From Bordetella parapertussis (lineage in GTDB: Bacteria; Pseudomonadota; Gammaproteobacteria; Burkholderiales; SG8-39): 64,000 nt of DNA. A model generated the notes under the pieces. It was not told where the DNA came from and searched no databases. It saw only the letters and a program-made list of their open reading frames with translations. Below, piece by piece: positions 8,773 to 16,986 of this stretch. Made by a program: the position numbers and the translations under genes. The stretch is taken from contig CAMAXP010000013.1 in assembly GCA_945862265.1 (NCBI GenBank), positions 36,319 to 100,318 on the forward strand. The letters run 5' to 3'. Position 1 is the first letter of the stretch, and each line of letters opens with the position of its first letter.

Positions 8773-9990
8773 ATGAAGTTCTACATCGTCGACGACGATC
8801 CCGACATCCTTGCGCTGCTGCGCAGCGTGCTCGAAAAAGCCGGGCACACGGTCGTTTCGAGCGATTCCAGCCAGCAGGCGCTGAAGGAAATTCCCGGGGT
8901 GCGTCCCGGCTGCGTGATCACCGACCTGATGATGCCGGTGATGGATGGCTTGGAGCTGTGCCGCGAGCTGCGCCGCCGACCCGAGATCGAGTCGATGAAG
9001 ATCATCGTGCTGTCGGCCAAGTCCTACGATTTCGACCGCCGCCGGGCGCGCGAGCTGGGTGCCGACGGCTACATCGTGAAGCCGATCAACCCGGCCACTC
9101 TGCTCGCCTCGATCGAAGAGTTCGTGTCCAAACACATGGTCGTCACCTACTGGGGCGTGCGCGGCACGCTGCCGGTGCCCGGACCCAGCACGCTGAAGCG
9201 CGGCGGGAATACCTCCTGCGTGAGCATCGAGGTGGGAGGCGAGCCGCTGTATATCTTTGACTGCGGCACGGGGATCAAGCAGCTCTCCGACCAGATCATG
9301 GCCTCGGGCACGCAGCGGTTTTCCGCGAAGATCTTCATCTCGCATACGCACTGGGACCATATCAACACGGTGCCGTTTTTCGCGCCGCTCTACATCCGCG
9401 GCAACCAGGTGGAGATCTATGGCCCCTACCAGGGCGACCTGACCATCGCGCGCGCGATCGCCGCGCAGATGGAAGGCGTGTATTTTCCGGTGACGATCCG
9501 CGAGTTCGGCGCGCACGTCGTCTTCCGCGACCTGCGCGAGGAGACGCTGGATTTCGGCACCGTGAAGATCGAGACCCTGCTGCTCAAGCACCCCGGCTCA
9601 TGCCTGGGCTACAAGGTCACCTGCCACGGCCGATCCGCCTGCTACATCACGGACAACGAGCTCTACCTGCCTTCCGACCCGCGGCGCGACCAGCGCTACC
9701 TGGAGCGGCTCACCGACTTCGTGCGCGGCACGGACGTGCTGATCACCGATACCACCTACCGCGACCATGAATACCCGTCGAAGGTCGACTGGGGCCATTC
9801 CTGCGTCAGCGAAGTCGCCGACCTGGCGGTGCGCGCCGATGTGAAGCGCCTGCACCTCTTCCACCACGATCCGGACCAGTCGGACGACGACATCGACCGC
9901 AAGCTGGACGAGACCCGCGCCCATGTCGCCCGGCTCGGCGGCAGCGTCGAAGTCGACGCCCCCGCCGAAAAGTACAAGCTGATCCTCTAA
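8773..9990 (+). CDS. Response-regulator receiver fused to metallo-beta-lactamase-fold hydrolase
   Basis: 405 residues in two domains. Residues 1-122 are a complete receiver: acidic Asp7-Asp9, phosphoacceptor Asp51 in VITDLMMP, and conserved Lys103 in YIVKP. Residues 130-405 are an MBL fold with His191, His193, Asp195 and His196 in SHTHWDH and later ligands around KHPGSCLGYK and ITDTTYRDHEY, close to RNase Z/PhnP-like hydrolases. Phosphorylation probably controls a phosphoesterase or nuclease activity. No histidine kinase is adjacent; the nearest one is about 13 kb away. It starts 21 bases after the dehydrogenase gene on the same strand. Domain calls are firm, substrate and partner unknown. 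Confidence 0.9.
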   Translation: MKFYIVDDDPDILALLRSVLEKAGHTVVSSDSSQQALKEIPGVRPGCVITDLMMPVMDGLELCRELRRRPEIESMKIIVLSAKSYDFDRRRARELGADGYIVKPINPATLLASIEEFVSKHMVVTYWGVRGTLPVPGPSTLKRGGNTSCVSIEVGGEPLYIFDCGTGIKQLSDQIMASGTQRFSAKIFISHTHWDHINTVPFFAPLYIRGNQVEIYGPYQGDLTIARAIAAQMEGVYFPVTIREFGAHVVFRDLREETLDFGTVKIETLLLKHPGSCLGYKVTCHGRSACYITDNELYLPSDPRRDQRYLERLTDFVRGTDVLITDTTYRDHEYPSKVDWGHSCVSEVADLAVRADVKRLHLFHHDPDQSDDDIDRKLDETRAHVARLGGSVEVDAPAEKYKLIL

Positions 9991-9993
9991 TCG

Positions 9994-10026
9994 GGGACAG
10001 ACCCGGGACAGACCCGGGACAGACCC
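9994..10026. repeat. Three perfect 11-bp tandem repeats between convergent genes
   Basis: The unit GGGACAGACCC occurs three times without mismatch, flanked by an extra G on the left and CGG on the right. It fills the 39-base gap between the receiver/MBL gene and the convergent Bug gene. The same 11-mer, inverted, occurs at 42026-42037 in another convergent gap. Confidence 0.9.
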
Positions 10027-10029
10027 CGG

Positions 10030-11013
10030 TTATTCGGCCTTCGCGCCGGAGTCCTTGACGACCTTCGCCCAGCGCACGATCTCGCTTTTCACGTGGGCGT
10101 CGAGCTGGGCGGGTGTCGAGCCGACGATCTGGTAGCCCGACGCCTCGATCTTTTCCTTCGCTTGTTGTGCGCTCATCGCCTTCACGATCTCGAAATTGAG
10201 TTTCTGCACGATCGCGGGCGGGGTAGCCGCTGGCGCAAAGATGCCGTACCAGACCGAGATGTCGAAGCCGGGTACGCCGGACTCCTGGATCGTGGGCACC
10301 TGGGGCAGTACATGCGAGCGCTTGGCGGTGGACACCGCCACCGCGCGGAACTTGCCGCCGTGGATCTGAGCGAGCGAAGAGGAGAGGCTGTCGAAGATCA
10401 TGTCGACTTCGCGGCCGAGCAGCGCGGTCACCGCCGGGCCGCTGCCCTTGTACGGCACGTGGGCGATGTTCACGCCGGCCACGGTCTTGAAGTACTCCAC
10501 CGCCAGGTGGCTGGTGTTGCCCGGGCCGGCCGAGGCGTAGTTGAGCTTGCCGGAGTTGGCCTTAGCCGCCGCGATCAGGTCCTGCACGGTCTGGATCGAC
10601 GACTGCGCATTCACCACGACCACCAAGGGCAGCGTCGCGGCTAGGGTGATCGAGGCGAAGTCCTTCACGGTGTCGTACGGCAGCGAGGGCATCAGCGAAG
10701 CATTGATCGCGTGAGCCGTGAGCAACATGACGATCGTGTAGCCGTCGGGCGGCGCCTTGGCCGTGATGTCCGCGCCTATGGTCGAGCCTGCGCCAGGCTT
10801 GTAGTCGATGACGACCTGCTGGCCGAGGTTGCGGCTCATCTCGAGCGCGATCGGCCGCGCGAGGATCTCCGAACTCCCGCCGGGCGGGTAGGGCATGATG
10901 AAACGGATCGGCTTGGTGGGAAAGGCTTGCGCGGATGCCCCTTGCGCCGCCAGCAGGCCCACTGTTGCGGCCATCATTGCGAGGCTCCTGCGGATCTTGT
11001 TTTGGTGTCTCAT
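10030..11013 (-). CDS. Bug-family tripartite tricarboxylate transporter receptor
   Basis: Periplasmic solute receptor, 327 residues. A Sec signal peptide (MRHQNKIRRSLAMM to ASA|QAFP) precedes the Bug fold; FPTKPIRFIMPYPPGGSSEI and VVIDYKPGAGSTIGAD are the classic first binding loops, followed by DGYTIV and FDSLSSSLAQIHGGK. The ATG at 11013 is chosen because of the AGGAGT eight bases upstream and the signal peptide; the open frame extends into the MATE gene but is not coding there. Bug proteins bind carboxylates such as citrate, glutamate, nicotinate or terephthalate. No TctA/TctB membrane genes occur in the window. Confidence 0.93.
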   Translation of the reverse strand: MRHQNKIRRSLAMMAATVGLLAAQGASAQAFPTKPIRFIMPYPPGGSSEILARPIALEMSRNLGQQVVIDYKPGAGSTIGADITAKAPPDGYTIVMLLTAHAINASLMPSLPYDTVKDFASITLAATLPLVVVVNAQSSIQTVQDLIAAAKANSGKLNYASAGPGNTSHLAVEYFKTVAGVNIAHVPYKGSGPAVTALLGREVDMIFDSLSSSLAQIHGGKFRAVAVSTAKRSHVLPQVPTIQESGVPGFDISVWYGIFAPAATPPAIVQKLNFEIVKAMSAQQAKEKIEASGYQIVGSTPAQLDAHVKSEIVRWAKVVKDSGAKAE

Positions 11014-11039
11014 GTTCACTCCTCCTGGGTACGGCGGGA

Positions 11040-12395
11040 TTATTGCACTGTCGGCTCTGTGGCACGGGCGCGACTGACCACGAGGAAGTATGCCGTAATG
11101 AGCGCGCTCCCAATGAGCATACCGGTCGCGGCGGCCAGCCAGAACCCCGGCGCGCCCATTGGCGCGCGGCCGACGTGGCCGAAGGCAAGCGCGTAGCCGC
11201 CGCCCAGCCCCAGGCCCCACAGCGCGGCGATATTGCAGAGCATCGGCACGAAGGTCTTCCTGTATCCCCGCAGCACGCTGACCGCGATGGCCGAGACGGC
11301 GTCGAACAGGTGGTAGCAGGCCACGAAGGCGAGCAGGGTGGCTGCGATTGCGCGCACCTCGGCGTCGCCCGTGTAGAGGCCGGCGATCGTGTCGCGGCCC
11401 AGCCAGACCGTGAGCCCGGCCGCGCAGGCAACGCCGAATCCCCCGGCGATGCCGAGGAGCCCGGTCAGTCGCGCGCGTCGCAGGTCGCCGGCCCCGATGG
11501 CCTGCCCGACCAATACGCCGGCGGCACTCGCCGTGGCAAGCGGCACCATGTACATCAGCGCCGCGAGATTGGCCGCGATCTGGTGCCCGCCGGAGCTCTG
11601 TGTTCCCAGTCGCGCAATGAAGAGCGCCATGAAGGTAAACGAGGTAACGTCCACGAGGAAGGTAAACCCGATCGGCAGGCCGATCTTCAGGAAGCGCACC
11701 TGCTCGCGCCAGTTCGGCCAGGACCAGTGCAGGAACACGCCGTAAGGCGCGTAGCCGGCGGACTTGCGGCAGTACGCCCACCCGGCAATGGCGGTGACCC
11801 AGGCGATGAGCGTCGTGGATACCGCGCAGCCCGGTCCGCCCAGGGCCGGCATGCCGAGGTGTCCGTACATGAACACCAGGTTGAGCGGGACCTTCAGCGC
11901 CAGGCCGGCCAGGTTCAGCACCATGATCACGCGCGGCCGGGAGACAGCCGTGCTGAAGGAATAGAACACCCGGAATATCAGCATTGCCGGCACGCCGAGC
12001 GCAATGGTGCGGAGGTATCTACGCGTTTTCTCCTCGACCTCCGGTTCAACCTGCGCGAGCGCGAGGAACGGGTCGGGAAAGTAGATCAGCACAAAGGCCA
12101 GCAGGGTGAGGAAGGCGCCCAGCCAAAGGCTCTGGCGGACTTCCTCGCCGATCGCCGCGTACTTGCGCGCGCCGTACAGCTGGGCGACGACGGGGGTCAG
12201 CGCGATCAGCACGCCCATCAGCGTGACGAAGACGCTGAAGTAGATGCTCGAGCCGATGCCGACTGCGGCGAGGTCGGTCGGACCCAGCCGGCCGGCCATC
12301 ACGGTGTCGATGACCCCGTTGGCCATGACCGCGAGCTGGCCGATCAATACCGGCCAGCCGAGCTTCAGGATATCCCGGGCGATGGCCTTAAACAT
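11040..12395 (-). CDS. MATE-family multidrug efflux transporter
   Basis: Inner-membrane cation-coupled antiporter, 451 residues with about twelve hydrophobic segments in two MatE halves (roughly 15-175 and 240-400). Motifs PVLIGQLAVMANGVIDTVMAG, GLKVPLNLVFMYG and SGGHQIAANLAALMYMVPLA match the NorM/YeeO type. Its stop lies 26 bases upstream of the Bug start on the same strand, so the two may be cotranscribed. A 13-bp palindrome 48 bases upstream of the start is a possible operator. Confidence 0.92.
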   Translation of the reverse strand: MFKAIARDILKLGWPVLIGQLAVMANGVIDTVMAGRLGPTDLAAVGIGSSIYFSVFVTLMGVLIALTPVVAQLYGARKYAAIGEEVRQSLWLGAFLTLLAFVLIYFPDPFLALAQVEPEVEEKTRRYLRTIALGVPAMLIFRVFYSFSTAVSRPRVIMVLNLAGLALKVPLNLVFMYGHLGMPALGGPGCAVSTTLIAWVTAIAGWAYCRKSAGYAPYGVFLHWSWPNWREQVRFLKIGLPIGFTFLVDVTSFTFMALFIARLGTQSSGGHQIAANLAALMYMVPLATASAAGVLVGQAIGAGDLRRARLTGLLGIAGGFGVACAAGLTVWLGRDTIAGLYTGDAEVRAIAATLLAFVACYHLFDAVSAIAVSVLRGYRKTFVPMLCNIAALWGLGLGGGYALAFGHVGRAPMGAPGFWLAAATGMLIGSALITAYFLVVSRARATEPTVQ

Positions 12396-12442
12396 GGAGA
12401 TTCATTTCATTGAACCCAGGCAGGGAGCCTGGTTCAGGGCAG

Positions 12443-12455
12443 TTTGTATTACAAA
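12443..12455. promoter_or_regulatory. Palindrome TTTGTATTACAAA upstream of the MATE gene
   Basis: Six-base arms TTTGTA and TACAAA around a single T, 48 bases upstream of the MATE start codon in an AT-rich patch of a GC-rich region. It resembles MarR or TetR operators that often control efflux pumps. It is the only such site between the MATE and DJ-1 genes, which are on the same strand. Confidence 0.45.
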
Positions 12456-12465
12456 TAATGGATAA

Positions 12466-13140
12466 TCAGCAGTACAGCTTGGCCGCCCGCTTCGCCAGCG
12501 CGAGGCGCTGCGCCTGCAGCGGTGCCATCGCGCCGCGCACGCCGCCGACGATGCCTGCATCCGCCGTGTCCGGGTGGCCGCATGAAAACGGCGGCGCCGG
12601 GTTGTACTCGATCAGCAGCTGGATGGACTTGGCCTTGTCGACTCCGGCCACTTCGGCCGCGACAGTCAGCGCGAAGTCGATCCCGGCCGTGACGCCGCCG
12701 CCGGTGATCCGGTTCCGGTCGGTGACCACGCGATCAGGCAGGGGCGTGGCGCCGAACTCGGCGAGCAGGTCCAGCGACAGCCAGTGCGTGGTGGCCTTGT
12801 AGCCCTTCAGCAGGCCGGCTGCGCCGAGGACCAGGGCGCCCGTGCACACAGAAGTGACGTATCGGGCCTCTTCGGACTGCCGGCGCAGGAACTCGAGCAC
12901 TTCGCGGTCCTCGAGCAGCGCGCCGGTACCCGGGCCGCCGGGGACAAACACGAGATCGAGCTTGGGGCAGGATGCCAGCGTGGTGTCCGGGAGGAACCTG
13001 AGCCCGCCCTTGGCGGTGACAGGGTCGAGCGACTTGGCGATGACCTTGACCGAGCATCCGGGCAGTTGCGCGAAAACTTCATACGGACCCGTGAAGTCCA
13101 GCTGCGTCATGTTCGGGAAAATCAGCATTCCGATATTCAT
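12466..13140 (-). CDS. DJ-1/PfpI-family protein, isonitrile hydratase-like
   Basis: 224-residue class I glutamine-amidotransferase fold. Asp15 (TQLDFTGPYEVF), nucleophile Cys99 and Thr100 (SVCTGALVLGAAGLL) lie at the spacing of the Asp/Cys/Thr set of Pseudomonas isonitrile hydratase InhA, and ATTHWLSLDLL plus GGGVTAGIDFAL also match that group. InhA hydrates isonitriles to N-substituted formamides. GlxA-type regulator domains share this fold, but there is no DNA-binding domain here. The ATG at 13140 overlaps the stop of the acyl-CoA ligase gene (ATGA), so the two are coupled. Confidence 0.85.
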   Translation of the reverse strand: MNIGMLIFPNMTQLDFTGPYEVFAQLPGCSVKVIAKSLDPVTAKGGLRFLPDTTLASCPKLDLVFVPGGPGTGALLEDREVLEFLRRQSEEARYVTSVCTGALVLGAAGLLKGYKATTHWLSLDLLAEFGATPLPDRVVTDRNRITGGGVTAGIDFALTVAAEVAGVDKAKSIQLLIEYNPAPPFSCGHPDTADAGIVGGVRGAMAPLQAQRLALAKRAAKLYC

Positions 13141-14732
13141 GGGGTCCGTTCCTCGAGTGCTAACGTGAATTCCCGCTCCTGCAGCGAACGCCACTGGATC
13201 TTCCCGGAAGGGGTGCGGGGCAATGCGTCGACAAAGGCTATTTTACGCGGCACCTTGTAGGCGGCCATGCGGGTCCTCATCCAGCCGATGATGTCTTCGG
13301 CCGTGGTGCCGGCCGCCTCGGGCTTGAGGACGATCACGGCTTTCACGGTCTCGCCCTTCCTCTTGTCCGGCGAGGCGATGATGCAGCACTCCCGGATCGC
13401 GGGGTTCTGGTACATGGCCGCTTCGACTTCGGCCGGCCAGACCTTGAGGCCGGCTGCGTTGATCATGCGCTTCAGGCGGTCGGAGATGAAGTAGTAGCCG
13501 TCCTCGTCCATGCGCCCGAGGTCGCCGGTGCGAAAGAAGGGGCGGCCTTCGACCTCGACCCACGAGTCGCGAAAGGCCTGGTCCTTCTTCCAGTAGCCGA
13601 CGAGCAGTTGCGGGCCGCGTACGACGATCTCGCCGGACTCGCCGGGCGGCAGCACTGCGAAGGTCAGCGGGTCGATGATGCGCGCCTCCGTGTCGAACAC
13701 GGGGATCCCGAGGCACTGCTTCTTTGGGCGCCCGGGCGGGTTCATGTGGGTTTGCGAGATGGTCTCGGTCAGGCCGTAGCCCTCGATGTAATCGACGCCA
13801 CAGGTGTCGCGCAGCTTTTGCGCGATGGCTTCGGGCATCGCCGCGCCTCCACCGAAAATCCATTTCAGCGAGGATACATCCCGCTTCATGGCCTCGGGGT
13901 GCGAAAGCAGGTCGATCACCATCGTGGGGACCTGGTCCCAGTGGGAAATCCGGTATCGCTCGATGAGATCCGCCGCCGCTGCCGGATCCCAGCGCGGCTG
14001 GATTACCACCGTCCCGCCGGCGTAGACCGTAGCGAGCAGGCTGTGGACGAGGCCCGTCACGTGAAAGAAGGGGGCGGTGGCAAGGGCGACGGTGTCGGCC
14101 GTGACATGCTTCCAGCGCACCGACCCGATCACGTTGTGCAGCACGGTGGCATGGGTGTGCATGCAGCCTTTGGGCAGGCCCGTGCTGCCGGACGTATACG
14201 GCATCAGGCATAGGTCCCCGGGGAGGGACAGCGAAGGCCCGGCCGCCGGGCTCGATGCGAGTGCCGAGCGCCACGCTGCGCTGCCCGCGGCCAGCAGGTG
14301 CGAGAGGGGCAGTCCGGCAAACAGCCCGGCCACTTCCTCGCCGACGATCGCGACCCGGGCGTCGCTGTCGGCAATGTAGTGCGCCAGTTCGCCGGCCAGG
14401 TTGGCGGGACTCACCGGGACCACCACCGCGTCGGCCCGCAGGATCGCAAGCAACGCAATCACGAAGTGGTCGCTGTTCTGCAGGTCGACGAGGACCCGGT
14501 CGCCGCGTGCGACGCCACAGGCTTGCTGAAGGTATCCGGCCAGGGCTTCGACCTGCGCGCGGGCATCGCCATAACTCAGCGTCGCGCCCTGGAAATGCAG
14601 CAGCGGCTTCTCCGGCGCGCGCGAGGCCGCGGCGAAGAACGTGGCGTGGATCGTCGCGTCCGCAGGCGGAAGCCCGTGCGGCAGGGCGGCGGGCCAGTGA
14701 GCAAAGTGCAGTGGGGAGGTGTCAGGGGTCAT
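13137..14732 (-). CDS. Acyl-CoA synthetase (AMP-forming), fatty-acid/aryl type
   Basis: Activates a carboxylic acid to its CoA thioester through an acyl-adenylate. 531 residues; P-loop MPYTSGSTGLPKG near residue 185, A5 motif GYGLTET near 320, hinge FRTGDLGRMDEDGYYFISDRLKRMI near 420 and catalytic Lys in PRTPSGKIQW near 516. The ATG at 14732 is chosen since the product there begins like family members and the longer open frame runs into the divergent promoter. The last codon overlaps the start of the isonitrile-hydratase-like gene, an odd pairing. Substrate unknown. Confidence 0.9.
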   Translation of the reverse strand: MTPDTSPLHFAHWPAALPHGLPPADATIHATFFAAASRAPEKPLLHFQGATLSYGDARAQVEALAGYLQQACGVARGDRVLVDLQNSDHFVIALLAILRADAVVVPVSPANLAGELAHYIADSDARVAIVGEEVAGLFAGLPLSHLLAAGSAAWRSALASSPAAGPSLSLPGDLCLMPYTSGSTGLPKGCMHTHATVLHNVIGSVRWKHVTADTVALATAPFFHVTGLVHSLLATVYAGGTVVIQPRWDPAAAADLIERYRISHWDQVPTMVIDLLSHPEAMKRDVSSLKWIFGGGAAMPEAIAQKLRDTCGVDYIEGYGLTETISQTHMNPPGRPKKQCLGIPVFDTEARIIDPLTFAVLPPGESGEIVVRGPQLLVGYWKKDQAFRDSWVEVEGRPFFRTGDLGRMDEDGYYFISDRLKRMINAAGLKVWPAEVEAAMYQNPAIRECCIIASPDKRKGETVKAVIVLKPEAAGTTAEDIIGWMRTRMAAYKVPRKIAFVDALPRTPSGKIQWRSLQEREFTLALEERTP

Positions 14733-14827
14733 TGGGGCAAGTATATAAGCGTGCGCGAAACGGGGACTTTCCGACGCGGGGATTCCGCTATGCTTTGGCG
14801 CATAAGAACCAGAACGGAGGAGACCCA

Positions 14828-15790
14828 ATGAAACAGATAGTGCGGTTGGTAGTGGCGCTGTGCGTCGTGGCGGTTCCCGGGATTGTTGCGGCGCAAGCAT
14901 GGCCGTCCGCTCCCGTGCGCATGCTCATCCCGTTCGCGGCGGGAAGCGCCACGGATGTCTACGCGAGGCTGGTCGCCAAGCATCTGTCCGATGCTTTTGG
15001 CCAGCAGTTCATCGTCGAGCCCAAACCCGGTGCCAACGGTTCCATTGCCGCCCAGCAGGTGGCCAAGTCGAAACCGGACGGCCTGACGCTGTTCTTCACC
15101 ACCAATACCACGCATGCGGCGAACCCCAGCCTCATGAAGCAGATGACTTACGATCCGGTGAAAGACTTCGAGCCGGTGACCAAGATCGGCGGCATCGCGT
15201 TCTTCATGGCGGTGAGCGGCGCCTCGCCGTACAAGTCCGTCGCCGAGATCGTGGAGGCCGCCAAGGGGCAGCCCGGCAAGATCGCCTATGCCTCGGGCAA
15301 CAGCGTGGGCATCCTGTCCGGCGCCACCCTGCAGAAGATGACCGGCACCCAGATGACGCACGTCCCTTACAAGAGCACTCCGCAGGGCCTTGTGGACGTG
15401 ATCGGCGGGCAGGTGACCTTCCTTTTCGTCGACCTCTCGGTGAGCCGGCCGCATACGCAGTCCGGTCGTGCGAAGCTGCTCGCAGTGGCCACGCTGAACC
15501 GCTCGCCGCTCGCCCCGGAGATCCCGTCGATGGACGAGCTCGGCTTCAAGGGATTCGACATCCCAGCCTGGTTCGGCCTCTTCGCCGCGGCAGGCACCCC
15601 CAGGGACACGGTCGTCCGCCTCAACGCGGAGATGGTGAGGATCATGGCGCGGCCGGACGTGAAGCAGACGCTGGCCTCCATGGGCATCGACGCCTACACG
15701 AGCACGCCGGAGGAACTCGGCGACTACGTGAAGAGCGAAATCCAGAAGTGGGCGCGCCTTGTGAAGGACGCCGGCATCCAACCGGAGTAA
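14828..15790 (+). CDS. Bug-family tripartite tricarboxylate transporter receptor
   Basis: 320-residue periplasmic receptor with signal peptide MKQIVRLVVALCVVAVPGIVA|AQAWP. Bug loops IPFAAGSATDVYARLVAKHL and VEPKPGANGSIAAQQVAKS are clear, with DGLTLFFTTN and later GFDIPAWFGLFAAAGTP. The ATG is preceded by GGAGGAG. It lies two bases upstream of a CaiB-type CoA transferase, which suggests that the imported acid is activated by CoA transfer. A 95-base gap separates it from the divergent ligase and should hold both promoters. Confidence 0.93.
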   Translation: MKQIVRLVVALCVVAVPGIVAAQAWPSAPVRMLIPFAAGSATDVYARLVAKHLSDAFGQQFIVEPKPGANGSIAAQQVAKSKPDGLTLFFTTNTTHAANPSLMKQMTYDPVKDFEPVTKIGGIAFFMAVSGASPYKSVAEIVEAAKGQPGKIAYASGNSVGILSGATLQKMTGTQMTHVPYKSTPQGLVDVIGGQVTFLFVDLSVSRPHTQSGRAKLLAVATLNRSPLAPEIPSMDELGFKGFDIPAWFGLFAAAGTPRDTVVRLNAEMVRIMARPDVKQTLASMGIDAYTSTPEELGDYVKSEIQKWARLVKDAGIQPE

Positions 15791-15792
15791 CA

Positions 15793-16986
15793 ATGCTAGA
15801 TGGCGTAAAGATCCTCGACCTGTCCCATGTGCTCGGCGGCCCGTTTGCCGGGCAGCTGCTCGCGCAGCTTGGCGCGGAGGTCTACAAGGTCGAGTCCCCC
15901 GAGGGCGACTACTCGCGCACCGTGCCGCCGCACTGGTTCGAGGGCGATTCGTCGTTCTTCCTGTCGTGCAACCGCGGCAAGAAGTCCGTGGTGCTCGACC
16001 TCAAGCACCCGGACGGCAAGCAGGCGCTGTACGACCTCGTGAAAGTGGCCGATGCCGTGATCTACGGGTTTGCGCCGGACGTGCCCAAGCGCCTTGGCAT
16101 CGATTTCGATTCCCTCGCGAAGATCAACCCGCGCATCGTGGTCGGCGAATTGATCGGCCTGCACGACGAACCGCCGTATTCCAAGGCCCCGTCATTCGAC
16201 CTGATCGTGCAGGCCCTGGCCGGTTTCATGAGCCTGACCGGGGAACCGGGACGCACGCCCGTGCGCGCCGGGTACCAAGTCGCGGACCTTGCGGGCGGGC
16301 TGTACCTCGCGGTCGGCACGCTGGGCGCGCTCTACAAGGCCCTGAAGAGCGGAAAGGGGCGCAAGGTGCAGGTCTCACTGCTCGACTGCCAGATCGCGAT
16401 GCTGACCTGGCAGGCGCAGAACTACTTCATCTCCGGCGAGGTGCCGGGTGCCACGGGGGCGCGTCACCCGATGATCGCGCCGTCCGAGGTGTTCAAGTGC
16501 GCCGACGGCGAGTGGCTCGCGGTATCGCCGACCGGCGAAGGCTTCTGGCGGGAATTCTGCAAGACCACCGGACTTCCGGACCTCGTGACCGACCCGCGGT
16601 TCGCCACGCCCAAGGCACGGGTCGACAACGTCGAAGCCCTCGCGGCAGTCCTCAGCAAGGCTTTCGCGGCCAAGCCTGCGGCGCAGTGGGAGGCGGAATT
16701 CTTCGCTGCACGCGTGCCGGCCGGCAAGGTCAAGGACGTGGGCGAGGCCGTCGGCCAGCCCGTGGTCGCATTGCGTGCGATGGTGGATGAAGTCGCGAAC
16801 CCCCGGACCGGCGCCATGATGCGGATGCTCGGCAGCGCGCTGAAGTATGAAGGCGGGCCGGTGCTCGCGTACCCGCCGGCACTGGGACAGCACACCAACG
16901 AGGCTCTGCGGGCGCTGTGCGGGTATTCGGACGGCAAGCTCGAGGCACTCGGCGCCGCACGCGCGGTAATGCAGGCGACCGGCTAG
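15793..16986 (+). CDS. CaiB/BaiF-family (class III) CoA transferase
   Basis: 397 residues. The N-terminal ILDLSHVLGGPFAGQLLAQLGAEVYKVE is diagnostic, and the catalytic Asp is expected in SFDLIVQALAGFMSLTG near residue 136. It moves CoA between carboxylic acids, as in formyl-CoA:oxalate, carnitine or succinyl-CoA:malate transferases. The ATG at 15793 follows the Bug stop by two bases. Its TAG stop overlaps the TAG of the convergent CoA transferase in one CTAG palindrome. The acid substrate is probably the ligand of the preceding receptor (inference). Confidence 0.93.
   Translation: MLDGVKILDLSHVLGGPFAGQLLAQLGAEVYKVESPEGDYSRTVPPHWFEGDSSFFLSCNRGKKSVVLDLKHPDGKQALYDLVKVADAVIYGFAPDVPKRLGIDFDSLAKINPRIVVGELIGLHDEPPYSKAPSFDLIVQALAGFMSLTGEPGRTPVRAGYQVADLAGGLYLAVGTLGALYKALKSGKGRKVQVSLLDCQIAMLTWQAQNYFISGEVPGATGARHPMIAPSEVFKCADGEWLAVSPTGEGFWREFCKTTGLPDLVTDPRFATPKARVDNVEALAAVLSKAFAAKPAAQWEAEFFAARVPAGKVKDVGEAVGQPVVALRAMVDEVANPRTGAMMRMLGSALKYEGGPVLAYPPALGQHTNEALRALCGYSDGKLEALGAARAVMQATG

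Noticed and set aside
10030..11781. Single 583-codon reverse protein joining the MATE region and a Bug receptor
   Set aside because: The Bug part has its own ATG, AGGAGT site and signal peptide, and the upstream half is out of frame with the real MATE gene.
12413..12438. Inverted repeat GAACC(C)AGGC/GCCTGGTTC as a terminator
   Set aside because: It has a bulge and no T run in either direction; it may fold, but termination is not supported.
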